Of a stretch of 64,000 nt of DNA, positions 43,373 to 55,048 are shown one piece after another. The position numbers were made by a program, and so were the translations under genes. This DNA is from Clarkia xantiana subsp. parviflora (Eukaryota > Streptophyta > Magnoliopsida > Myrtales > Onagraceae): NCBI GenBank assembly GCA_036873135.1, contig JAPTYO010000003.1, positions 21,166,001 to 21,230,000 of the forward strand. Reading direction: 5' to 3'. Position 1 is the first letter of the stretch. Each line of letters begins with the position of its first letter. The notes below the pieces were generated by a model. It was not told the DNA's origin and ran no database searches. It saw nothing but the letters and a program-made list of their open reading frames with translations.

Positions 43373-46158
43373 ATCTATATTAGGTTTTTACCTGCTTGTT
43401 GTGCGGAAAATGAAGTGTTAATTACTTAACTCAGATTTCACTTATAAATAAGTTGCTAATTTTAATAAATATTTTGTATTAATTGAATAAAAAACTCAGA
43501 AATAAACATAAAATGACGAAATGCACTCACTAATTAATTATATGGATGCTTATGAATGACTATTTGAATAAAGTCAGCTTCGTAATTGAATATCAGTTTT
43601 TCGATTTATTTTAATCGCGTGGAACTCACATAACTAATTATGTTCAAATTTGAAGAAATATTTAGCAAAGTTACAATTTGTCTACAAACACTACAAGAAA
43701 TCTAGTCATTCGTGAGAGATTTATTTGTGAGAGACATATAACTTTATTTATAAGGGAATTGTGAAAATTCCTTATAAATACAACATTCAAATTTTTTGTA
43801 AGGGAACGACTCCTAACTAAAAGCTTAGCTAGAAAATTCATTGAAATCTCTTGAAAATCCCTCAAAACATAATAAATCTCTAGAAATTCTTATAAGTTGT
43901 GAAGAAATTGGTTCCCTTAAAAAAAATGCTGTCACAAATTGCCAATTTTCTTGTAGTGAAATGAAACATGAGCTACCAATTGTCCAAAAAAAACTTCAGT
44001 TTAAAATTTGACCGAGTGTCCAAACGTTAACTATTGGTAACTAACCCAACAATTAAATGATTTATCAATAGAATTAATGTTGTGTATATGTTCCTTTTAA
44101 AAAGTCACTTTGTTTATTTAGATTAATATAGATGTTTTCTAAAATGAGATCTAGTTTATTCAATCTTTATTTTTCATTCATTAGATCAGAAGATAGAATG
44201 AATCAAGTTTTAGGAGAGAAAAAAACTATTTCTTATCATAGATAAAAAAAAATGAAGTTTATTAAAATAATTTCGACTTAATTCAGTCAAACTCATCTAT
44301 TATAGTGTATTTGGAGCAGATGTTTTGGTTTTTTTATTTTTTTTTAAAAAACGAAAACCTATCCTAATGGTGAAGTTTTTTTTTAATCTTAATGGTGAAG
44401 TTGATTAATGATTGATATAATAAATTAGTGTAAAAGATTTATATAAATGATTGAAGCAGGGATTGAAGCACAGAGCAGATGAATTGGCTAGACAGGTTGA
44501 GATCTTGCAGCTATCCCAGCGGTTAGTAATTTATTATTCCTTGTTTTTTGCACTTTAGCTAGTCCTCTGATTATTATTATTATTATGGAAAACTATATAT
44601 ATTAGCCATAAAACCAAACCGATTTGAGTTGATTGTCATGTCAGGAAGTTTCTAGGACAACAGTGTCTTGGTTCGTGTTCCTTGAAAGATCTTCAGGAGA
44701 TGGATTCGCAGCTGGAGCAAAGCTTACGTCGCATTAGAACAAGAAAGGTACGTAGGTGAACAACTTAATCTATTCCAATTTCCAAAACCCTGCAATCATT
44801 TAGTTAAGTATCCTAATCTTATTAATTAACTGAGCCCCTTATTCTAACTAACTAGAAAATTAACTGGGAGTCACAAGCTATCAACTTAAAAGGCTGGCTT
44901 GACCCATATACAAAATATGTTACCCGGAATTTGCAGGGTCCTATACTTTTAGATACTTTTTTTTTGGTTTACATGAACAGCTATTTAGGGTCTTTTACCA
45001 TGCAAGCTCAATCACATCTAGATATTATTCATACTCCAAACCCGAGCGATTGTCATTCTTATCCAAACCAGTCTTCAATAAGCATGAGTGACTATTCTGT
45101 ATTGCTATATATATATATATATATAAGGGTTAATGGTCACATATCAAACTATATGCTCGCATGAAATCCAAATTTCACACCATATGTTTTTTTTTTTTCC
45201 AATTTGGTACTAAACTTTTTCATTTTGTACCGTTTTTATACATCCGTTAAAGTTCTGTCCATTTTGGATGTTAAAAGTCACGTGAGTGACCCTAAACTTT
45301 TAATTTTAATCAGTTTAGTCCCTCTAATATATTCCTAACTTTTAATTTGTTCAATTTAGTCCTAAAATTCAATATCGAACCTTTGACCCAAATTGACCTA
45401 GCCGGACCTAGCCCTGTGCACGGCACGTGACTTTTAACGGCCTAAATGAACGGAGCTTTAACGGATGTATGAAAACGGTACAAAATGGAAACATTTGGTA
45501 CTAAATTGGTAAAAAAAAAATATGGTATAAACAGTAGATTTTGTGCAAACATACGGTATGAAGTGGACCATTAACCCTTATTATAGATATCTTAAGTAGG
45601 TCGCTTTTTGAAATGAAGTGAGCGCCTCGTTATCACCTCAAATTTGAGTCGATATTTGACTTTATCTTCTCATATCACCTTTCGCATTTGACAACATTGT
45701 ATATGGTTGACAGAGACCAACACTTTGTTTGCAGGATCAATTGTTCAAGCAGCAGATCGATCAACTAAAGGCGCAAGTAAGTATATATAAATGTGGATCT
45801 TCATTTATTGGTTTAATTCAATCCAAGTTTTTGATACGGTATTATATATATATATATACTGCATCTTCTATTCTCAGGAGGTTTCATTGATAGAAAACAA
45901 CTCGAGATTACGCGAAAAGGTAAACTTCTTTACCCTATTAATATTCCATCCTTGTATCTAATATTTCTTCTCATAAAACTAACTATATAATCCCCAATTC
46001 TGAATTAGTAGAACAGTGAGCAGCCATGGCAGCAGCAAGCAGAGAAAGCCGGAGTTTACTGCAACTCGAGCAACCATAGCTTCGACGTAGTAGTTACCGA
46101 GCTATCCATCGGATTGCCTGAACCCGCGGCACCTACATTGAATGTACATACATTGTGA
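41782..46158 (+). CDS. AGL42: MADS-box transcription factor, SOC1/TM3 clade (AGL42-like)
   Basis: Seven coding exons fit: 41782-41963, 43231-43321, 44460-44521, 44645-44747, 45735-45776, 45878-45919 and 46012-46158, giving 222 residues. A 5' UTR exon probably ends at 41062 (CAAG|GTACGT), with its intron ending at TTGTAG 41778. The MADS domain fills residues 1-60 ([40 protein letters not shown]), followed by the I region and a K box (about 80-170, e.g. [20 protein letters not shown]). The C-terminus has [13 protein letters not shown], the SOC1-clade motif. This is the type II MIKC layout. The clade promotes flowering or controls flower senescence and abscission as DNA-binding multimers. AGL42, AGL71 and AGL72 are not separable here by eye. 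Confidence 0.93.
42222..42510. mobile_element. Inverted-repeat MITE remnant, MADS intron 1
   Basis: AGTGTCTCAAATTTAAAATG at the left and inverted CAGATTATCGAG-like GATAATTGAGACACTG at the right belong to the family at 35085-35724. A second GGTTAAGAACCTATAA lies at 42161, suggesting a partial duplicate. Confidence 0.6.
43345..43369. repeat. (AT)n microsatellite, MADS intron 2
   Basis: An uninterrupted TA repeat of about 12 units, shortly after the exon 2 donor. Confidence 0.9.
43689..43958. mobile_element. CACTA-type MITE, MADS intron 2
   Basis: The ends are CACTACAAGAAA and (inverted) CACTACAAGAAA, an exact 12-base match, with AAA on both sides as a 3-bp target duplication. It is 270 bp long and non-coding. 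It is the best-preserved member of the family that also occurs at 29036-29316 and in worn form at 6105-6840, 37440-37680, 38770-39000, 41530-41690 and 43020-43200. Confidence 0.92.
45124..45580. mobile_element. Foldback MITE, MADS intron 4
   Basis: The ends TAAGGGTTAATGGTC and (inverted) TAAGGGTTAATGGTC match exactly. The inner arms carry TTTGGTAC and CATCCGTTAAAG / CTTTAACGGATG. The length is 457 bp and TATA-rich sequence lies on the left border. Confidence 0.9.
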
Positions 46159-46857
46159 CTGTTCGTGTCTGATCCGATGCAAATGAGGATTATTCTAGGA
46201 TCTGGTATTTATGACACACTGTGAAAAACCCTAATAAAAAGACGGAGAAATTATTCAATAGCATCGTGCTAACAGGTGTCAAAAAAACAGTGACACGTGG
46301 CAGTGAAAGACGGATACTTTAACACATGTTATAAATCTACTAGTTGGAGGGCTACCACATATTTGACACCTGTTGACACAGCAGTACCATTGAATAATTT
46401 CTCAAAAAACATTGTGGTTGTTCGTTAGAGCTTCAATAAAACAAGACGAAGATCAAGATGGAGGAAAATGTTGAGAGTAATTGTATTTAGTTTAGAAATG
46501 TTGTTTAGTAGAGTTGTCCATTGAAATGTAATATGGTAATAAAGCATGTCACTTGACTCAGTCTTCAACCTCTAGGATGTTATGAAGTGATCATATCAAT
46601 GTGTATGTATAGTTTATAGAATAATAATACCATTTGGGGCTTCTGATGGTTGTTGTTTGGGTAGCTGGGTGACTAATTTTCCTGTTGGATCTTACTGAGT
46701 TTGCTTAATCTGTGTTTGTAGTCTCTTCTAAGATTGTATGTAATCTATAATTAATAAAATTTAATGGAATTACCTGTAGAGTTTTATATGAGTGTGCAGT
46801 TTGGAGATATATATGAATAATAAAAATTGGTTAACATGGAAGAAGCATGACATTTGG

Positions 46858-47017
46858 TTACAATTGAGCCAAGTAGCTGTTAAGCTCGACTCGTTTCGAT
46901 TAAAAAGTATTGAGTTTGAACTCGTAATCGGTCGAACCCAAATTTTTTAAACTCAAACTCCGAATCTAAACTTGACATAATTGAGCTTCACTCGTAAGCT
47001 TATTATATATCACAATA

Positions 47018-47050
<33 letters not shown>

Positions 47051-47345
47051 GCGGGATGGTCCTAAAGGGGTGCTTGCTCGGTTGCTCCACACCTAAACTA
47101 ATCCGCACACCGAGCTCCACACCCGTAGCATGATTACTCGTCTCGTAAATTCATTATACATTACAATCAGTTAACATTTTTCCCTACCACAATAATCAAG
47201 TTCCAATCGAACTTTGATCAATTATTTATATTATAAAGCTCAAACAGGCTTGCGAGTATTTCGAGCGAGAATCATCAAGCTCAAACTCAACAGACAAAAT
47301 ATTCGATTCAACTTGAGTTTAGTTTTGATCGAGTCAATTCTGAAT
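46858..47345. mobile_element. hAT-like element rich in CTCGA repeats, with insertion
   Basis: AAGCTCGACTCGTTTCG, AACTCGTAATCGGTCG and GATCGAGTC blocks resemble the interior of the 18368-18787 element. The left and right ends are poorly defined and no target duplication was found. Confidence 0.5.
46991..47171 (-). mobile_element. SINE-like retroposon with poly(A) tail and long target duplications
   Basis: A run of 29 T at 47020-47048 (poly(A) on the minus strand) is followed by a GC-richer body of about 90 bp (CCTAAAGGGGTGCTTGCTCG, CACACCGAGCTCCACACC). The sequence is bracketed by CTCGTAAGCTTATTATATAT... at 46991-47020 and CTCGTAAATTCATTATACAT... at 47142-47171, which agree at 24 of 30 positions. 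This fits target-primed retroposition. No Pol III box was confirmed. Confidence 0.55.
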
Positions 47346-47431
47346 AGATCGCAAATGGTTTGACATACTTACACTCCTACTCCTAGAGACATCACTTTCA
47401 CTCTAGTGGTGACATTTGATGAGAGAAATGA

Positions 47432-47581
47432 CATTTGGAAGTCCACAAGGCCTGATTTTGAGTGGAATTGGGCCTAAAGATAGCCACCAGGCCCATGGAT
47501 GGTTCTGGACCAACCCGTCATGAGCCCATGAATGGTTTTCTTGGGCCAAGACCCATGAATGGTTGATAATCACATGAATGC
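47432..47581 (+). pseudogene. Fragment of the GMC oxidoreductase exon 4
   Basis: The sequence follows the upstream GMC gene's 36980-37110: shared runs are TGGAAGTCCACAA, GAGTGGAATTGGGCC and CAGGCCCATG, then TGGACCAACC and GATAATC-CATGAATG. It has small indels and a short internal repeat of CCCATGAATGGTT, so it has no reading frame. It is about 10 kb downstream of the source exon and has no intron or other exon beside it. Confidence 0.88.
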
Positions 47582-50500
47582 TCGCTCTATTGTTCTCCTA
47601 TCGTGTTTAGATTGCATGATTTTTTTTTTTTTTCCGGTTTAAAAGATATAAGCTTAGATACGTAAAATGCGGAAATAATTTTGTAACTTGTAAAGCATTA
47701 TGGTTAGTGCGGTTCAAGTTTTGTCAGACCTTGTGTTCTTACTAAAAATGTTCGAATATGTATTTTAAAGATATTGTGGGCGTTTGGCTATATATCACTT
47801 AGTTCGGAATTTCTTAATCGGTTCGGTTTGAACATTACGAATTATATTTTTTTTCTAAAAAAAACATTTAAGGGGTTCGGTTTGGCAAATATTATTGAAT
47901 TCGTTGTACGAAGTATTTCAAAATCTAACCGATATTAATACGAGCAATAAAAAACTTCGAAAGTCGTGCTTTCATCATACATACACCGAAAGCGATAGCA
48001 ATAGTAGTTTGGAGCCCATGCCTCATCTCAGTTATCATAGTCACTCATCGATGCCTCCAAAACTCCACAATACAAAATTGGATTTACTTGGATCAAATAG
48101 ATTAAAATAAATAAATAAATAAATAACCACATATAGAGATGGTCAGGTGGTTAAGAACGTTTACGTATTCATATGTAGTTTGGTTCCGAAATCTTAAATT
48201 TAAAATTCATCAAAAAGTCTTATCGTGGTGATCTTATTAAAATATCAGGTCTCGTGAGAACAGAAGTTAATATGCCGACGTCTTAACTATATTAGGCTAC
48301 CGGTTTGATTACGCTGACGAAATCAGTGAATATACTAGTTATTCACTAAATCTGATAAGAAAAAATCTCAAACCGTAAATAGAATAGCCCAAACTTTACA
48401 AACGGAATATACTTACATACTCATTTCTTTTAATTATAAAATAAATATACCTAAACTTCAAAATACGCTCCTATCTATCTTTCTCTCTCTCTCTCTCTCT
48501 CTCATTTCTTGCCATAATAAAATATTATTATAAACTGAAAGAACCTGGCTGGCTGGGAGTTTTGTCAGTTTGGATAACCTTAGCAACGTACAATTAGCCA
48601 TTCAATAAACTCTTATTTTAGATGTATTCAAATAAATCTATCATATTACATCAGAATTTTCCATTGAGAAATGAAATAAAAACTTTTTTATGTATATATT
48701 ATATATAATGGGATGTTTAGTTAAATAGTTTGCTATATATGAATCCAATTAATCTTGAATTATAGCTATACATTGATCGGCAAACCTACACTCAGGATAC
48801 AAATTAATTGAATTTTTGGTATACAATATTATTTTCGTAATTTCGAATAGGAGTGTTAAGGTTAAATCTCTCATCAATATTGTGTTTTCAGTGAGATTCA
48901 AACTCGTTTCGCATTTAAGAACGCAACTTGTTTTACCAATTGATCCAACTAATTTTAAAAATTATTTCGATGGATTGATTTTTTATATGAAAGTTTAGAT
49001 TAACCATTTTGATTAACAATTCCAAAACTTAGCATTATAAAGATCAGAACCTACACGTTTTAATACAATACTATGTGAAATTTCAATTTGATCGCTCGGC
49101 CCAAATTTATATACGGTGAAGACATAATTTAATTTAATATTTATACTTTAGTGATCCAAAAAGTGATTCGGTTAAATGACGTCAACTTAAGATTTTTCAA
49201 TCTCTTGAATTTGAAAATAACGAAATGGTAGTGGAAACCGATGTGACGATTGGAAATCATCAATGAATGAATGTACGGGATATAGTAGATATATATAGTC
49301 TAAGAAGGACATGAATGGTTCCACTCAACCAAATGTTTTGTTGTTTTTCACTCATCACTTATCTAATATATGTCAAGGTATATTATTTTGTTGGACCCCT
49401 TCATGTAACATACAAACCAACTTCCCTTAAATTTTGAAATCCATCTCCTATTTTTGGAAACGATTGTAGACTCATATTCTTTATATAATGTTCAGAATTT
49501 TTTATTTACGATTTATGATTTTTTTCGATCTGACTTAGTGAACAATCATTGTATGCATTGACTCTATTAATGAAGTCATACCAGTAGTCTAATATAGTCA
49601 AAAAGTCAATTTTCTAAGCTCAGTTCTACTCGTCTCATCTTATATATTGACACCATTAAGGTAGATCTATACAAGTAGCTAATTCATTAAACCTAGTTCT
49701 ACTCGTCTTTTATTAGGTTTTATACGATATGTAAATCAGACAAGATCTGATAATTTAATCGGGTCATTGCAAAGTGACTCCATATAAGATTTCAAATCTA
49801 AGACTTTGGAGTCAAACTGCGTAAAAGTAAATCGTTATTTACTACTAACCACAACTGTTATTATCACCTACTTTTTTTTAATCTCTTATTATCTTGTTGA
49901 TATAGACGTTGCAGGAATATATTTATTTATTTAAAAAGGCCATAATTCAATTTCAATATAAGATTCAATATTGATAAACGAGCCCAAAAAAAAAATGCAG
50001 ACGTCAGGAATATTATGTAGAGTGGTAAAAAGGAATCTGCCACGTTTTCCGCTCCCATTACAATCCATCATTTATTCACGACAATCTACTTTCTATAGCA
50101 ATACGTGCAGTTACATCACGACAATCCATCATATATTATTCTAATTAACATTTCAGATTTTTAAACTCTAACGGCTAATTTTACAAGTACATATACATAT
50201 AGTGTAAGTTGTTTCAATAAATTATTGAAAGAATTAGAGAGAGATGACTTGATTATGACGCAAAAAGCGACCAAGTCTGCACCAAGAGCGTGGTATATAC
50301 ATATATTATATTATTATTATATTTCGTAGAGTACAGTGTATTTAACTTCCTAGGAATAACATGTTTTGTCGTGCTTTATGTATTGTATTATTATGTATCA
50401 TTCAAATGTTGCATGCATTTTGGCCAAAAAAAATGTTGCATGCATGATTTTTTTTGGGCCAAATTTGCATGCATGATCGTGACACTTTCTCTATAGTCTA

Positions 50501-52138
50501 TCTTGATTTTTCGCTAGACGGTGTATATATACGATTTGCAATTTTGAACAAATATTATACCGGGCTGAGCGATTTCGAGTGCATTGTTATAATTTAAGGT
50601 TGAGCGGGATAATGTTGAAAGTACAATACTATAAATCTAAGCAAAGTGCTAAAAGATTATATCGTGCATTAATTACAAGACATCGTAAATAATATAGATG
50701 ACATGCGCGCATATACAACATTTGGTTCTGGTTCCCTTTAACAATTCTGTAACCGAAACTTTTTACAATGTATAATGGATTATAATATCCGAAGTCTACC
50801 ATTTTCATAAATACCCGACCCGTAACCTAACCTATAAGCCGGATTTTAGATAGGTTTCGGTTCCATTATTCATGTAATTAATTTGCTGACCCCTACATTA
50901 CATACCTTTATTATTATTGACTAGCAAACCTAAAGTACATATAGCTATGATATTTCCATATCGGCCAAACCCACCAAAAGGACCTGCCTAAAAAGTAATG
51001 ACGTCCTGTTGTATTTTAGCTCAACACATATGTTTATTCAAACGGCTCATTAATACATGTTTTTAGGAGCTATCAATATGTTTGTTGACTTTCTAAAATA
51101 TACATTCTTTTTTTGTTAAAATAAAATCAACTTTAATCTTCTTTTTTTTTTTTTAAATATTTCAAGAGAACAAATCAAATTTTAGAAGTGCGAAAATTAA
51201 TTAGAGTTTAATAGGGATGATGCCAAAAATTATGATCAGGGAAGAATTGAGTTAGAGATATATAAATGGTTTTTTTAGTATGTTTTATAAGTACTATGCT
51301 TGTGCTACTTAATTTATTATTATTAGGGTAGACTTAATTGTAACATTTAACAAACTTTATAACAATTTAAAAGTATGATTTTAAACTACACTTAATATCT
51401 GTATCATAACATTAAAAATATTAATTTTCGTCTAGCGTTCACCTTTAAAGTAATAAAAATAAAAAAAACTAACAAACATAGTGCTTGCAGAGCATAAACA
51501 TAGTAGAAAGGTCCTATATAAATAGAATAAAAAATTCATTAAGGAAATGTAAGATTTAAATGGTCAAACTGATAATAATTACAAATTTTAAAATAAAATT
51601 GCTTATCATAAAAAATTGAGAGGGGAATTACCCCTTATCCATGGTTGGTTCCTGGTTATCAGTCGTTACTCTTGATGTGCATAATTCAACAACTGAAAAA
51701 TCGCTTTGAATTAAAGTCGAATTCATTTTAATCACCCTTTTTTATTTTTAAATGAAGTATAAAGAAAAATCCAAAAATGGAGGAGTCGATCATGTGGTGC
51801 TATCTTGAGAAATAATCCTTGTGATTGGATAAATGACAAATACTTTTGAATCTCAAATAGTTTAGTTAGCTAGCTAGCTAGTGTAACTTTGGGTAATCGA
51901 AAGTCAACTTCCTCCATATAACATATGTTTTATAGAAGGCTACAAATAATAGAAACCTTTCTTGCAACTTCCTCACCTTTCTAAACGACAATTCTTCATT
52001 AATTCATTGACTTCTATATAGGATCCATCTAGCTAATGTTTTGGTAATTTCTTGGTAGTTTTGTTAAGGATGTATGAAAATTCTTGGTAATTTCTTATTG
52101 GTAAACATCAAAGCTATACATCAGGATATTATAATTAT

Positions 52139-52492
52139 TAGGATTAAAGAACTAAAAACATACTCAATTATAAATCATGGTGCGAATCAGTTTCCGAGAT
52201 TTAAAATGTTGATATTTGATATCTAATCATTTGATTAATTTGTTACTTTTCATTTTTTTTCCGATTGATTTTGGCGTTAAAGTTAGCATTTTAAGCAACC
52301 AAAATATGTCTTCCAATTTTTAGAAGTATCAAATTTATTACTCAATATTTAGGTTTATTTTTTTTTTTTTTTGGCCAAACATTTAGGTTTATTTGATGCT
52401 TATGTTCAATCAATTTCAATAGAAAAAAATGAAAATCAACAAATTTGATAACTGGGACGCTAACTATTGATGGTTTTAGGTTTTCTTATACA
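52139..52492. mobile_element. Inverted-repeat MITE
   Basis: GGATTAAAGAACTAAAAACA at the left, with inverted GAAAACCTAAAACCATC at the right, and CCGAGATTTAAAATGTTGAT in the inner arm. Same family as 35085-35724. A TTTTTTTTTGGCCAAACATTT interruption lies near 52370. Confidence 0.65.
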
Positions 52493-53967
52493 TATTTATT
52501 ATTGTCAATAATAAGACACGTATCTTAACTAACTGTCTCAAAAGTTTGAATAAAGGAGGACACATTCTTATTCATATATTTTTAACAAGAATAATACAAT
52601 ATAATATAAATAAATGCAAGATTTTATATTATTATTCGAACGACGAGAGGTTTCCATATTTAAGCTCTAATTAATAACATGCCGCAAAATTATCATATCT
52701 TAAAGTGTAAAGTACGGACTATGAATTTTTTTTTACTCTCAAAACTGGGTAAGTTTGAACCAAAATATTTAATTAAAAAATAAAGTGTTGAACCGTTACA
52801 CTAATTACATAATGTGTTGCATTATTTATTATTATTATATATATATATATATTTTTTTGCCAACAAATATATCATTTATTCAGAAAGACTAAAAAGAGTT
52901 AACAGCGGGTTAAACTCCCGATCCTTTACAATCAAATTCAAAAGAGAGGGTGGGAATACTAAAACCCAATTATTAAAACACGATCTCAATCTGGATTGAA
53001 AAGCTATCTAGTTTGTGCATTTATTTATCATTATATAGCAATCCCATTATACAGTTGTAATTGGGACCACAATTATTTATAACCTAGCTACAGCATATAT
53101 CTTAGGGACGGCTGCCATAGAATTACTTATATATACCTAGTACTAGCTAGTATATGAAGAGAAGCAGTGTCTTTTCACTGCCTCTAAAGAATAGAAGTAT
53201 TTTCAATTTCATATCAACTACCTAACCAAACTGTGTAACAAATTAAAGTGGTCCCTGCCCAATTTAATTATTAGGAGTCAATAAACCAACAAAATTGTGT
53301 TGATTTTTTCTTTGTCTAAACATATCATTCATTAATCCAATATTCTTGGCCTTTTCTTTTAGGTTTTGTTTGTAGTATTCAGTTTGAGGTCCATCATATT
53401 ATCGGGACCGGTAGTAGAAAGCTACTAGTTAGCTACTTAGTTGGAGGTATGGGTGGTAAATTGTATGTATATGCATGTATTAATAAATTTATTAAATAAA
53501 AACACGTATAATAAATTTATTTATTTATCGTAATTTGCTAATTAATTATATGAATATGACATGGAAGTTTTAGTGCAAATTGTGTTACAATGATGTCTTT
53601 AGTCAGTTGTATATATTTGTTCAACATGTTTAAGCAAATTTCAAAATAATAACCCTTCAATAGCTAGAACTATAAATTCATATCAAATGTCTCTAATGTA
53701 GAAGTCATAAACTCAAAAAATTAAACAACTTGCTATTTAGAGTTTTCAAAACTATTCATGATACTCTGATTTGTCCCACATTGATTAAAGAGAAGTGGTC
53801 ATTTAGATCTCTTATAAATAAAAATGTACTACTCAACCTCAACATTTCAAATAACAACTGACTCAATCAGACTGGGTTAGGCTAGTGATGACATACGTTC
53901 AGATTTGTGGTGTTACACTAATTTTATGGAACAACACAACTTTATTGTATTGTCATACATTGTCACG

Positions 53968-54362
53968 TAGGGTTTTGCAAAAAAAGTCAGTCTGATCGGA
54001 CTGATGTAGAAAATTTCTGGATCTGGACTGATTTGAACCGGTTAGTAAAAAACTTTTTTTTAAAGGGTAAGTTCGACTTTTGGACTGGTTTTAATAAAAT
54101 TACTAATTTATTTTTAGAAAGAAACGGATTGAACCGAAATGGTTTTCTAACCGGTTCGTTTTTAAAAAACATGTTGAACAGTTTTAAGACTGTTTTTTTT
54201 TTAGAAAAAAGTTTTAAACCGGTTCCAAATTAGTTTTAAGACTCTTCTTTTTAAGAAAAAAGTTTTGAACCAGTTCCGAATTAGTTTTAATCAGACCTTT
54301 TATTTTTTAGGAATGAAACTGTTCAAGTTCTGATATCCGAACCGGTTCGGTATCCAATCCTA
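53968..54362. mobile_element. hAT-like element rich in AACCGGTT repeats
   Basis: The left end TAGGGTTTTGCA and the right end (inverted) TAGGATTGGATACCGAACC roughly match. The interior carries TTGAACCGG, AACCGGTTCG and AACCGGTTCC repeats, as in the element at 18002. No target duplication is visible. Confidence 0.6.
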
Positions 54363-54878
54363 TTATATACTAACATAATACAAAAAATACATCATTTTCG
54401 TGCTTTTGTTCTGTTATATACTTATAAACAAAATTTCTCCATGTTGTGGGAGTGTTACTTCATATCATATATGTATATATATATATATTGGTCCCTAGGT
54501 AGGTCAGAGATCTCCTGAATTGAGTCGTGCCCATATTATAAGGTCAGCAAATTCAGTAACAAGTCATATTCAGTAGCCCGATTAAAGTGGTCCTGTTAAT
54601 AATCATGGAAAAGTCAAGTGGGATTTTATTAGCTAGATAGAGAATAGAGATGAGTGGTGAGCATGTATATATGCATTAAAAATGGAGGGACCGGTCCGGT
54701 CCGGACTCTTTAGTCTTTTGTATGTATTGTCTTTCTTGTGAGAGACGACGTATCCATTGTCGGAAAAGTTGCCAACAGTACACTTCTATTGATCATCTTC
54801 TATCTTAAAACAATATATTCTAAACTGCCCCTCTACTATAAATCAATGACAAAAATAGCCTTCCAGCAATTTTTTTTT

Positions 54879-55048
54879 AACAAAAATGCTTATGAACCCG
54901 ACTTTAGAATCGGGTCGGTGCGTTTTCTAAGAACGAAAAGTTGTCTGCATGTATCAAATCACAACACTAATTATCAGCAAATCACAAAATTTGTCTTGGT
55001 AAACATGCCGACCCGATTCTGAGTCAAGTTCATGAGTTTTTTTGTTAA
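54879..55048. repeat. Imperfect inverted repeat of 170 bp
   Basis: AACAAAAATGCTTATGAACC and AGAATCGGGTCGGTG at the left are matched by inverted CCGACCCGATTCTGA and TTCATGAGTTTTTTTGTT at the right, giving arms of about 40 bp. Probably a small MITE. Confidence 0.7.

Noticed and set aside
50290..50496. Cys-rich 68-codon frame with repeated CMH motifs
   Set aside because: Produced by short GCATGCAT-type repeats; no signal sequence logic and no family match.
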